64,000 bases of DNA from Streptomyces sp. XM4193 (GTDB lineage: Bacteria; Actinomycetota; Actinomycetes; Streptomycetales; Streptomycetaceae), in contig NZ_JALLGK010000002.1 of NCBI RefSeq assembly GCF_023072595.1, positions 124,001-188,000 of the forward strand, in the 5' to 3' direction. Of this stretch, positions 30,330-38,525 are shown piece by piece (the first letter of the stretch is position 1; every line of letters starts with the position of its first letter). A model generated the notes under the pieces. It did no database searches, was not told the origin of the DNA, and saw only the letters and a program-made list of their open reading frames with translations. The position numbers and the translations under genes are program-made.

Positions 30330-32428
30330 CCGAGCTTTCGCAGCCCGCCGACCGCCGGGCCTCCATCGGGACCGCCGAACCGCGCCACGACGGCCCGGCC
30401 AAGGTGACCGGCAGCGCGCCGTACGCCTTCGAACACCCCGTGACCGACCCGGCGTACGGGCATCTGGTCACCTCCGCCGTCGCCCGCGGCCGCATCAGCG
30501 CCCTGCACACCGACGCCGCACGGGCGCTGCCCGGCGTGCTGGCCGTCCTCAGCCATCTCGACGCGCCCTCGCTCGCCGACACCTCGGACGCGGAGTTCGC
30601 GGTGCTCCAGTCGGACGAGGTCGGCTTCCGCGGCCAGATCGTGGCCCTGGTCGTGGCGGAGGACGCCGAGACCGCCCGCGAGGCCGCCCGGCTGGTCGAC
30701 GTCGAGTACGAGGAGTCCACCGCGCACACCGGGCTCGACCCGGAATCCGACGCCGCCTACTGCCCGGAGTCCGTCAACGGCGGACACCGCAGCGACACCC
30801 CCGACGCGGAGGTGGAGGGGCTGCTCTCGGCCTCCGACCATCTGCTCGACGCGACCTACCGCACGCCCATGCAGCACCAGGCCGCGATGGAGCCGCACAC
30901 CACCACCGCGCTGTGGCGCGAGGGCGGCGGCCACCCCTCGCTGACGCTGTACGACTCCACCCAGAACCCGCACGGGGTGCGCAGAACCCTCGCCACCGTT
31001 CTGGGGCTGCCCGCCGACGCGATCCGCTGCGTCGCGCCCTACGTCGGCGGCGGCTTCGGCTCCAAGGGGCTGCCGCACGCGAACGTCGTCGCCGCGGTCC
31101 TCGCGGCCAGGGCCGTGCCCGGCCGGGCGGTGCGGCTGCCGCTGACCCGGCAGCAGACCTTCACCCTCGGCGGCCACCGCACCCCCACCGTGCAGCGCCT
31201 GCGCATCGGTGCCGACGCCGGGGGCCGGATTCGCGCACTCAGCCACGAGGCGTGGGAACACACCTCGCGCATCAAGGAGTTCGCCGAGCAGACCGCGGCG
31301 ATCAGCCGCATGATGTACAGCGCCGAGCACCGCGGAACGTCACACCGGCTGCTGCCGCTGGACGTCCCCGTGCCGACCTGGATGCGGGCCCCCGGCGAGG
31401 CGCCGGGGTCGTACGCGCTGGAGGTCGCGGTCGACGAACTCGCGGAGCTGGTCGGCGTCGACCCGATCGAGCTGCGGGTCCGCAACGAGCCCCCGCACGA
31501 TCCGGAGACGGGCAGGCCCTGGTCCTCCCGAAGGCTGGTCGACTGCCTGCGGGAGGGGGCCGAGTGGTTCGGCTGGGAGCCGCACCACGCCCCCCGGCTG
31601 CGTCGCGAGGGCCGCTGGCGAGTCGGCCACGGAGTCGCCGCCGCGACCTACCCCGGGCTCTACATCCCGGGCACCGAGGTGGAGATCGAACGGCTCGGCG
31701 ACGGCCGGTACGCGGTCCGCACCGGCGCCGTCGACCTCGGCACGGGCGCCTGGACGGTCCTGGCCCAGATCGCCGCGGACGCACTGGACTGCCCGCTGGA
31801 GCGGATCGCGCTGGAGATCGGCGACAGCCGGCTGCCCCGCGCCTCGGTCGCCGGCGGATCGACCGGTACGGCGTGCTGGGGCTCGGCGATCGTCGGCGCG
31901 GCCGGGGCGTTCCGCGCCGAGCACGGCAACGACCCGCGTACGGGCGCCCGTACGCTGGCCGGACCGGAGGAGCACCCCGAGCGCGAGCAGTACGCGATCC
32001 ACTCCTTCGGGGCGCACTTCGTCGAGGTGCGGATCGACGCCGACACCGGCGAGGTCCGCGTACCGCGCATGCGCAGCGTCTTCTCCGTCGGCCGGATCAT
32101 CAACCCGGTCACGGCCCGCTCGCAGTTCGTCGGCGGGATGATCATGGGTGTGTCGGCGGCGCTGCACGAGGAGAACGTGGTCGACCACGACGGTGCCCTG
32201 GCCGCCCGCGACCTCGCCGGCTACCACGTCGCCTCGCACGCCGACGTCGGTGACCTCAGAGCCCGCTGGCTGGAGGAGACGGACCCCGCCTACACACCCG
32301 TCGGAGCGCGCGGCATCGGCGAGATCGGCATCGTGGGCGCGGCCGCCGCGGTCGCCAACGCCACCTACGACGCCACCGGCCTGCGCATCCGCCAACTCCC
32401 GCTCACCCCGGACCACTTCCTGCCCTGA
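30326..32428 (+). CDS. Molybdenum hydroxylase, molybdopterin subunit (PaoC/XdhA-like)
   Basis: The 700-residue catalytic subunit carrying the molybdenum cofactor. GTG 30326 overlaps the FAD-subunit stop. The N-terminal aldehyde oxidase a/b hammerhead domain (GPAKVTGSAPYAFEHP) is followed by the Moco-binding domain with APYVGGGFGSKGLPHANV near 235, TWMRAPGEAPGSYALE near 350, GSTGTACWGS near 510, and the catalytic Glu near the end in GARGIGEIGIVGAAAAV. The active-site composition matches aldehyde-oxidising members more than classic xanthine dehydrogenases, but the substrate is not certain. No dedicated XdhC/CoxF-type maturation gene is in the window. Confidence 0.94.
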   Translation: MTELSQPADRRASIGTAEPRHDGPAKVTGSAPYAFEHPVTDPAYGHLVTSAVARGRISALHTDAARALPGVLAVLSHLDAPSLADTSDAEFAVLQSDEVGFRGQIVALVVAEDAETAREAARLVDVEYEESTAHTGLDPESDAAYCPESVNGGHRSDTPDAEVEGLLSASDHLLDATYRTPMQHQAAMEPHTTTALWREGGGHPSLTLYDSTQNPHGVRRTLATVLGLPADAIRCVAPYVGGGFGSKGLPHANVVAAVLAARAVPGRAVRLPLTRQQTFTLGGHRTPTVQRLRIGADAGGRIRALSHEAWEHTSRIKEFAEQTAAISRMMYSAEHRGTSHRLLPLDVPVPTWMRAPGEAPGSYALEVAVDELAELVGVDPIELRVRNEPPHDPETGRPWSSRRLVDCLREGAEWFGWEPHHAPRLRREGRWRVGHGVAAATYPGLYIPGTEVEIERLGDGRYAVRTGAVDLGTGAWTVLAQIAADALDCPLERIALEIGDSRLPRASVAGGSTGTACWGSAIVGAAGAFRAEHGNDPRTGARTLAGPEEHPEREQYAIHSFGAHFVEVRIDADTGEVRVPRMRSVFSVGRIINPVTARSQFVGGMIMGVSAALHEENVVDHDGALAARDLAGYHVASHADVGDLRARWLEETDPAYTPVGARGIGEIGIVGAAAAVANATYDATGLRIRQLPLTPDHFLP

Positions 32429-32666
32429 GCGGAGCTGCCGGCCGACGCCTGCCGGCCATGCCTGCCGCCGACGCCGCTGTCGCCGCCGCGCCCGGGCCGC
32501 TCGGATCGTCTCCGGGGCCGGGCGCGGCGGCGCGCCGCGTGTCGTCCCGTGCCGCGTCCGCTCAGCGGCTGCGCCGCGTCCGTGCGGTTCCGGCGTCGGG
32601 TGGGCGGGCGCCGTGTGTCGGGGCGCGCCGAGCCGCGGGCGCCGAGCCGCGGGCGCCGAGGCCGTG

Positions 32667-33125
32667 CTACGCCTCGGGGGCGGCCGAGTCGGGCAGCGGG
32701 CGCAACTCCACCAGCGGTATGCGCCGCCCGGCCCGCTCCCGGTGGTCGGCGAGGAACGGCCACTGCTCCAGCGCCTGCGCGAACAGCTCCTCGTACTCCT
32801 CCTCCGAGGCGGCCACCGCCTCCGCGGGAAAGCGCTCGTCGCCGATCTCCACCGTCACCCCGGGGTGCGCGATTACGTTGTGGTACCAGTCCGGGTGGCT
32901 CGGCGAACCCATGGCGGAGGCGACGACGAAGAGCCGTCCGCCGCCCAGGTCCATGAAGCCCAGCGGGTTGGTGCGCACCGTTCCGGTGCGCGCTCCCGTG
33001 TGGGTGAGCAGCAGCAACGCGTCGGCGTTGAACGGCAGATCGTCACCGAGCGGCCCAGAACCCTGCTGGGCCCGGAAGCGGTCGACGACCTGGCTGTTGA
33101 ATGACATCGCTTCGTGCCGGTTCAT
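32667..33125 (-). CDS. Nitroreductase/deazaflavin (F420)-dependent family protein
   Basis: A 152-residue split beta-barrel protein of the deazaflavin-dependent nitroreductase type. Motifs: LLLLTHTGARTGTVRTNPLGFM, FVVASAMGSPSHPDWYHNVIAHPGVTVEIG and ARPL-like C-terminal IPLVELRPLP. F420 makes sense in actinobacteria. The in-frame ATG 33107 is a slightly shorter alternative start. The substrate is unknown. It is a single gene, separated from the upstream operon by 240 nt of G/C-rich sequence. Confidence 0.87.
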   Translation of the reverse strand: MNRHEAMSFNSQVVDRFRAQQGSGPLGDDLPFNADALLLLTHTGARTGTVRTNPLGFMDLGGGRLFVVASAMGSPSHPDWYHNVIAHPGVTVEIGDERFPAEAVAASEEEYEELFAQALEQWPFLADHRERAGRRIPLVELRPLPDSAAPEA

Positions 33126-33195
33126 GCGGCGAGCCTAAACATCACCCGTGACATTTGCAGCAGCCCGGACGAGGGACGGCCACCGAAGTGTGCGC

Positions 33196-33862
33196 TCAGT
33201 CCCGCAGCGCTCGGCTCACACCGTGCTCACGCGGCCCGAGGAAGCGCGGGTCGGGGGTGAGTGCCGCTTCGAACCCGGCCTTCACCGCCGCCGCCAACTC
33301 GCGTGCCCGGTCCACGTATCGGCCTGCGCCCGAGGGCTCGGGAGCCCGTACGCCGTGCGCGTGCACCCCGGCCGCCCTGCACAGCGCGACCGCGCGCGGG
33401 ACGTGGAAACCCTGGCTGACCAGCAGCGCGCGGTCCACCCCGAAGATCCGCTTGGCACGGGTGCAGGAGTCCCAGGTGTCGAACCCCGCGTAGTCGGCCA
33501 CGATCCGGTTCGCCGGGACGCCGCGTTCGACCAGGTAGCGGCGCATCGTCCCGGGCTCGTCGTACTCCTCGCGGCTGTTGTCGCCGGTCACCAGCAGGGC
33601 GCGCACCCTGCCCCCGGGTGTACAACCGCGCGGCGGTGTCCAGCCGTTGGGCCAGGTGCGGGGACGGCTCCTCGTCCCACAGACCGGCGCCGAAGACCAC
33701 AGCCACCGGTGCGGCCGGCGCTTCGTCCGCACCGCTGTGCCTGCCCTCCGTGCTCAGCCGCACCCAGGTCGCGGGCAGCAGCGCCAGCACCGCGAGGACC
33801 ATCGTCAGCTGCACGGTGCGCCGCTTCACGGCCGTGCTCCAGGGTCTGCGCGCTCGCCTCAC
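33196..33862 (-). pseudogene. SanA/YdcF-like (DUF218) membrane protein, frameshifted
   Basis: The gene reads in two frames. The N-terminal part from 33862 has a membrane anchor (VKRRTVQLTMVLAVLALLPATW) and the DUF218 start VAVVFGAGLWDEEPSPHLAQRLDTAARLYTR. The remainder continues only in the next frame: GGRVRALLVTGDNSREEYDEP, AGFDTWDSCTRAKRIFGV and ALLVSQGFHVPRAVALCRAAGV to the stop at 33196. The break is at a run of five C (33611-33615 on the plus strand); one base fewer would restore one continuous protein of about 221 residues. SanA-like proteins act at the cell envelope. Either a real inactivation or a sequencing error. Confidence 0.8.
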
Positions 33863-33930
33863 ACCGCCACAGACGCCGACGGCCGTCCGCGGGTTGCCGG
33901 TTCGCCGGTTTCCGCATCGGCCTCGCGGGC

Positions 33931-33936
33931 TAGCGT
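33931..33936 (+). promoter_or_regulatory. -10 element giving a probably leaderless cutA mRNA
   Basis: TAGCGT ends 6 nt before the cutA ATG, so transcription should begin at or next to the start codon. No ribosome site is present. Confidence 0.5.
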
Positions 33937-33942
33937 GCGGGT

Positions 33943-34260
33943 ATGAGCGACATCCTGACCGTACTGACCACCGCCGACAGCGCGGACGGTGCCGCCGCCC
34001 TCGCCCGGTCCGCCGTCGGCGCCCGGCTCGCCGCCTGCGCGCAGGTGAACGGGCCCGTGACCTCGGTGTACCGCTGGGAGGGCGCTGTCGAGGCCGAGCC
34101 GGAGTGGCAGGTGCTGCTGAAGACGACAGTCGCGCGCTACCCGGAGCTGGAGGCGCACCTCAGGCGCGAACACCCCTATGAGGTACCGGAGATCATCGCC
34201 TCCCCGGTCACCCACGGCAGCGAGGACTATCTGCGCTGGGTGCGGGAGGAGACCGCGTGA
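33943..34260 (+). CDS. cutA: Divalent-cation tolerance protein CutA
   Basis: A 105-residue trimeric signalling-like protein linked to copper and other divalent-metal tolerance; its molecular role remains unclear. The product covers the whole family: ILTVLTTADSADGAAALARSAVGARLAACAQVNGPVTSVYRWEG and the end block RREHPYEVPEIIASPVTHGSEDYLRWV. The start is ATG 33943, 6 nt after a TAGCGT hexamer. The stop overlaps the next gene's GTG (GTGA). Confidence 0.94.
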   Translation: MSDILTVLTTADSADGAAALARSAVGARLAACAQVNGPVTSVYRWEGAVEAEPEWQVLLKTTVARYPELEAHLRREHPYEVPEIIASPVTHGSEDYLRWVREETA

Positions 34261-34739
34261 CGGCCCTGCCCCATCCGCACACCGCACCCGAGGACGGGCC
34301 CAGACTCCCCTTCTTCCTCTACGGCACCCTGCGCCCGGGCCAGCGCCACTACGAGTGGGCGTTGCGCGGGCGCACCGCCTCCGAGGAGCCCGCGAGCCTG
34401 GCCGGTCTGATGCTGTACGAGGGCCCCGGCTACCCGTACGCGGTCGCCGGAGTCGATCCCGCCCGTACGGTGCGGGGCGAACTGGTGCTGCCCCGGCGCG
34501 CCCACTACGCCGAAGTCCTCGCTGTGCTGGACCGGTTGGAGGACTACTCGCCGGGAGGCGCGGACAACGTCTACGAGCGGATCGCCACCGAGGTCACCCT
34601 GGACACCGGCGGCGCCGCACGCGCCTGGGTCTACCTCGCCGCCGAACCGCTCGCCGACCGGCTGAGGAGGTCCGGCACGCCGATCCCCAGCGGCGACTGG
34701 GTCCGCGACTCCACCGACCCCGCCGTCCGGACCCGCTGA
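34257..34739 (+). CDS. Gamma-glutamylcyclotransferase-like (AIG2/GGCT) protein
   Basis: A 160-residue GGCT-fold protein. The fold start FFLYGTLRPGQRHYEWAL holds the YGTLRxG substrate loop, and VLDRLEDYSPGGADNVYERIATEV has the catalytic Glu position (LEDY). Related enzymes release 5-oxoproline from gamma-glutamyl compounds; the substrate of this one is unknown. GTG 34257 overlaps cutA, implying co-translation. A strong hairpin follows about 50 nt after the stop. Confidence 0.88.
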   Translation: MTALPHPHTAPEDGPRLPFFLYGTLRPGQRHYEWALRGRTASEEPASLAGLMLYEGPGYPYAVAGVDPARTVRGELVLPRRAHYAEVLAVLDRLEDYSPGGADNVYERIATEVTLDTGGAARAWVYLAAEPLADRLRRSGTPIPSGDWVRDSTDPAVRTR

Positions 34740-34790
34740 CCCGCTGACCCGCGGCCTCGGCGAGGGTGCGTCCGTGCCGCGGCGACGGGC

Positions 34791-34832
34791 TCGGCGGCCG
34801 TCCGGGTCGTCGCCGATCCGGACGGCCGCCGA
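34791..34832. terminator. Terminator between GGCT and subtilase genes
   Basis: A perfect 15-bp stem (34791-34805 with 34818-34832, tcggcggccgtccgg and its complement) and a 12-nt loop between two converging genes. Confidence 0.82.
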
Positions 34833-34856
34833 GGTCGAACCGGGTTGCCGCGAGGC

Positions 34857-36032
34857 TCAGCCGACCGGCCTGACCTGGGCCAGCAGGTTCGGTGTGCCCG
34901 TACCGGGCGAACCGACGGCGTCCTTTGCCGCGTACGACTTCAGCGCCTCGGCCACGGCCGCCGGCGCGTTGTCGCCGGTCTCGCCCAGCTCCACCGCGAC
35001 CAGCCCGGCCACGATCGCCGCCGAACTCGACGTGCCCGAAAGGGTGTTGAGCGCGGTGTCGGAGGTGTTCCAGGCCGCGGTGATGTCCACTCCCGGGGCG
35101 AAGAGGTCGACGACCGAGCCGTAGTTGGCGAAGCCGGCCCGGTTGTCGTCGGTTCCCGTGGAGCTGACCGTCAGCGCCTCCTCGACCCGAGCGGGTGAGA
35201 AGTTGCCCGCGTCGGCCGCCGATCCGCCGGCGGCGACCGAGTACGTCACACCGGACGCGATGGAGTTGCGCACCGCCTCGTCCAGCGCCTGGTTCGCCGA
35301 ACCGCCCAGGCTCATCACGGCGACCGCCGGCTTCTGCGCGTTGGCGGTTACCCAGTCGATGCCCTCGATGACGTCCGAGACGGTGCCCGCGCCGTTGCCG
35401 TCCAGCACCCGTACGGCCTTGACCTCGGCCTTCTTCGCCACGCCGTACTCCTCGCCGGCGATGATTCCGGCGACGTGGGTGCCGTGGCCGTTGTCGTCCG
35501 GGGCCTGGTCGCCGTCGCCGACCGCGTCGTAGCCGTAGCTCGCCCGGCCGCCGAACTCCTGGTGGGTGATGCGCACTCCGGTGTCCAGTACGTACGCGGT
35601 CACGCCCTCGCCGGCGGAGTCCGGGTACTCGTAGGAGCCGTCGGAGGGGCCGTTGCCGTCGTCCAGCCGGTCCAGGTGCCAGGGTGCGTTGTCCTGCACG
35701 GCGTGCGCCCGGACCTGTGTGTCCGGCACGACGGCGCGCACCGCCGGGTCGGCGGCGAGCTTCGCGGCCTGGGTCGAAGTCGCTTGCACCGCGTACCCGT
35801 TGAGCGCGGTGCGGTAGGTGGTCTCGATCCGTGCGCCGTGACCGCGCACGGTGCGTGCCGAGTCGGTGGCGGTGCTGAGCTCGCCGTCGTGGAGCACCAC
35901 GATCCAGCCGCTGCTCGCCTGCTGCTGTGCCTCCTGCGCGGGTGCCGTGGTGAAGCCCAGGCTCAGTGCTCCCAGCGCTGCGACGACCGCGGTCGTCAGC
36001 GTGCGTCTGTGTGCCCGTTTCCCTGCTGCCAT
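34857..36032 (-). CDS. Secreted S8 peptidase (subtilase) with altered oxyanion residue
   Basis: A 391-residue secreted protease of the proteinase-K type. Residues 1-36 are a Sec signal; residues 42-112 an I9 propeptide inhibitor domain (WIVVLHDGELST to AVVPDTQVRAH). The catalytic triad is visible: Asp150 in VLDTGV, His183 in NGHGTHVAG, Ser335 in SGTSSSAAIVAG. The Asn that forms the oxyanion hole (AAGN in the family) is Gly270 here (VAAGGSAADAGNFSP). The region after the Ser reads SSAAIVAG, not MAxPHVAG. Mature activity may be reduced or changed. ATG 36032 follows AGAGGGGT-like spacing. Confidence 0.9.
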   Translation of the reverse strand: MAAGKRAHRRTLTTAVVAALGALSLGFTTAPAQEAQQQASSGWIVVLHDGELSTATDSARTVRGHGARIETTYRTALNGYAVQATSTQAAKLAADPAVRAVVPDTQVRAHAVQDNAPWHLDRLDDGNGPSDGSYEYPDSAGEGVTAYVLDTGVRITHQEFGGRASYGYDAVGDGDQAPDDNGHGTHVAGIIAGEEYGVAKKAEVKAVRVLDGNGAGTVSDVIEGIDWVTANAQKPAVAVMSLGGSANQALDEAVRNSIASGVTYSVAAGGSAADAGNFSPARVEEALTVSSTGTDDNRAGFANYGSVVDLFAPGVDITAAWNTSDTALNTLSGTSSSAAIVAGLVAVELGETGDNAPAAVAEALKSYAAKDAVGSPGTGTPNLLAQVRPVG

Positions 36033-36172
36033 GTGAGGGGTCCTCTCGCGTCGATCAACGTGCGCGAACAAGCCTCCATGAGCATGACACCAGCGGTGCC
36101 GATTCCCCAGCTCGCGTGAGCGGTGAACCCACTCCGCCCGTACGGCTGCGTGCGCGTCACCGCGGACGCGCG

Positions 36173-36730
36173 TCACCGTTCGCGCGCGGCACGCCACTCG
36201 TCGGCCAGCACGGACCAGGTCTGGAGGTCCTGGCGCACGCCGCGGTGGACGGCCGCGCTGCGCCGGGTCCCCTCGAAGGTCATGCCCAGTCGGCGGGCGA
36301 CGGCGATGCTGGGGGCGTTCTCGCTGGGCACGATCCACTCCACGCGCTGGATGCCGCGCTCCTCGACCGCCCAGTCGATGATGACGCGGCAGGCGCGGGT
36401 GACCAGCCCCCTGCCCACCGCCGAGGGCTCCAGCCAGCAGCCCGCCTCGGCGAGGCCGTGCTCGGCGTCGAGCATCGGGAAGAGCACCCCGCCCACCACC
36501 TCCTCGCCGCGCCAGATGCCGAAGATGCGCCCGGTGTCGGCCGCCGCCTTCTCGGCGAAACGCTGCAACAGGGCGCGCGAGGCGGCCAGATCGGGTACGG
36601 AGTCGGCCATCCGCACATGCCGGCCGATGAGTTCGCGGCCCCGGTCGATGTGCGCCAGGAACTGCGCGGCGTGCCAGGGCTCCAGCGGGCGCAGTTCCTC
36701 GCCCTGGTCGCCGACGGTGATCGCGTACAT
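36173..36730 (-). CDS. GNAT-family N-acetyltransferase (RimJ/RimL-like)
   Basis: A 185-residue acetyltransferase. The RimJ/RimL-type layout is seen: LRPLEPWHAAQFLAHIDRGRELIGRHV at the start, FGIWRGEEVVGGVLFPMLD (central strands), EAGCWLEPSAVGRGLVTRACRVIIDWAVEERGIQRVEW (acetyl-CoA loop with GRGLV) and NAPSIAVARRLGMTFEGTRRSA at the end. A GAGGAGC ribosome site precedes ATG 36730. The acceptor is unknown; family members modify N-terminal residues of ribosomal proteins or small amines. Confidence 0.88.
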   Translation of the reverse strand: MYAITVGDQGEELRPLEPWHAAQFLAHIDRGRELIGRHVRMADSVPDLAASRALLQRFAEKAAADTGRIFGIWRGEEVVGGVLFPMLDAEHGLAEAGCWLEPSAVGRGLVTRACRVIIDWAVEERGIQRVEWIVPSENAPSIAVARRLGMTFEGTRRSAAVHRGVRQDLQTWSVLADEWRAARER

Positions 36731-37226
36731 CGGGCTCCTCGGGTACGGGCCGCCGACTGCTCCGGCGGCCTGACGCGCCCGGACCGGGCCGACTGGGCGG
36801 CGGGGCGCGGGCGTGGTGGCGGCACGCTCTCACCGCGGAAGCAGGCTACCGCGACGGCCCCGGAGCCCACCGGGCGCGCGGGCTCCGGACCGGTACGGCG
36901 CCCCGCCCCGTCGGCTCGGGTTCGTCCGGTCCGTTCGGATCAGCCCGGTCCGCCGCGTTCCGCCCGGCTCGGCTTCGTCCCGTCCTGCTGCCCCGCCCTG
37001 CCCCGCCCTGCCGGCCCCGACGCCCCGCCCCGTCGCGCCCCGTGCCGCGGTCGCCGCGAGTGTCGCCGCCGGTCCCGTTCCGCCCGGCTTCGAGGGGCCC
37101 TCCGCCGGACTCGGCCGGTTCGTTAGGGTGGTTCGGATCCCGGACGCCCGTACGCCGACCGGTCGTCCCGTTCCTCGGCGGCCCGGTCCCGGGTGCGCCG
37201 AACCCGGCGGCTGAACTGGTGAGACG
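36731..37226. other. C/G-rich divergent intergenic region
   Basis: About 500 nt between the GNAT gene and the rightward three-gene set. It is dominated by C-rich repeats such as ctgccccgcc in tandem near 36981-37012. A TAGGGT hexamer at 37124-37129 could be the -10 of the rightward set. No coding frame here is convincing. Confidence 0.4.
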
Positions 37227-38525
37227 GTGAGACTTCGTACCCGGCTGCGAGCCCACAGCGCGTTGTGGGCCGCGCCCCTCGCGGTGGCACTGACGCTCCT
37301 CGTGTACCACACGGTGAGCGCGGAACCGGCCGCCGATTCGTACGGGTACGCACCCACGCTGGTGGCGGGGCCGCTCTCCCCGATGTACGCGTTCGCCTAC
37401 GCGCTGACGGCCGCCCTCGGCGCCTGGGAGGGCAACCGGCTCAGCCGGGTGCCCGTCTGGCGGCTGACGCCCAACCGCTCCCGGCCGCGCATCGCCCTGG
37501 ACGCACTGTGGCCGGCGGTGCTGCTCGGCTGGCTGATGCTGACGCTGCCGGTGGTGATCGCGCTGGTGCAGCAGGGCGTCGCACCCACCGCGGCGAGCCT
37601 GCGCCCGCTGGCGGTCGGACTGCTGGTCTGCGCCGCGTACGCCGTCATCGGCTTCGCGGTCGGCCTGCGACTGCCCGATGTGATCGCGGCGCCGGTGCTG
37701 GCCGTGGTCGTCTTCCTGATGGTCGCCACGGCGGTCGCGCTCCAGATCAACTGGTGGCGACACCTGGTCGGGCGCTACCCCTACATCCCGGAGTTCGGCG
37801 AGGTCGCCGGCTGGCCCTCGATGGCCGCGCACGCGTTGCCGACCTGCGCGTTCGCGCTCGCCGCGGCGTTGCTGTGGCTCCCGGTGCGCCGTCTGCCGCC
37901 GCGCCTCGGACCGGCGGTCCGGCTGGGTCTGGCCGCCGCCGTCGCCGCGGCCGGACTGGGCGGTGCGTACGCGCTGGTCAAGGACTGGGGCGCGGACCCG
38001 CCCGTCGCGCACGTCGACATCCCGGTGCGCTGCGCCGGCGAGAACCCCCGCGTCTGCATGCCCGAGCCGACCGCCGACGCGCTGCCGGGCGTACGGGCCG
38101 AAGTCGTCGGCACACTCGGCAAGTTGGACAGGGCCGGGGTCGACCACGGCGCGACAGCAGTCCGGGACAGTCTCGGACGCGGCGACGGAACGACGATTTC
38201 CGGCTCCCGCTGGGAGCTGCCGCTGACCGACGCGGAGCGCCGCGGGGACCTCGGCTACCAGGTCGTCCGGGCCGCCGTGCGCTTCCCCTGCGCCGAACCG
38301 GACCCGATGAGCCGGCGTCTGGCGCTGGGCTGGGCGGCGGACAAGGCCGGCCAGTCGGAGTCCTTCGCCCGGGTCCTGGCCGAGGACCCGTACCTCGACT
38401 CCACCCGGCGCGAGGAGATCGCGAGTTCGCTCGGCACCGTGCTGGGCCAGTCCGCCGAGGACCAGAAGCGCTGGTACCGCACCACTCTCACCCAGGCCTG
38501 CACGGTGGGCGGAGGGGACCGATGA
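37227..38525 (+). CDS. Polytopic membrane protein, partner of a degenerate ABC ATPase
   Basis: A 432-residue protein of unrecognised function. About seven hydrophobic segments occupy residues 12-252 (for example LWAAPLAVALTLLVYHTV, WLMLTLPVVIALV, LPTCAFALAAALLWLPVRRL). The last 175 residues are hydrophilic, start PVAHVDIPVRCAGENPRVCMPE and carry a Cys pair (about 269 and 277) likely to form a disulfide, so this domain is probably outside the cell. GTG 37227 is used; GTG 37219 is an alternative. The stop overlaps the ATPase gene (ATGA). By position it takes the permease role in an ABC-type unit; ABC-2-like similarity is weak. Confidence 0.8.
   Translation: MRLRTRLRAHSALWAAPLAVALTLLVYHTVSAEPAADSYGYAPTLVAGPLSPMYAFAYALTAALGAWEGNRLSRVPVWRLTPNRSRPRIALDALWPAVLLGWLMLTLPVVIALVQQGVAPTAASLRPLAVGLLVCAAYAVIGFAVGLRLPDVIAAPVLAVVVFLMVATAVALQINWWRHLVGRYPYIPEFGEVAGWPSMAAHALPTCAFALAAALLWLPVRRLPPRLGPAVRLGLAAAVAAAGLGGAYALVKDWGADPPVAHVDIPVRCAGENPRVCMPEPTADALPGVRAEVVGTLGKLDRAGVDHGATAVRDSLGRGDGTTISGSRWELPLTDAERRGDLGYQVVRAAVRFPCAEPDPMSRRLALGWAADKAGQSESFARVLAEDPYLDSTRREEIASSLGTVLGQSAEDQKRWYRTTLTQACTVGGGDR

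Noticed and set aside
36846-38147. Minus-strand open frame opposite the polytopic membrane protein
   Set aside because: Repetitive Gln/Arg/His-rich translation typical of antisense to hydrophobic coding sequence.
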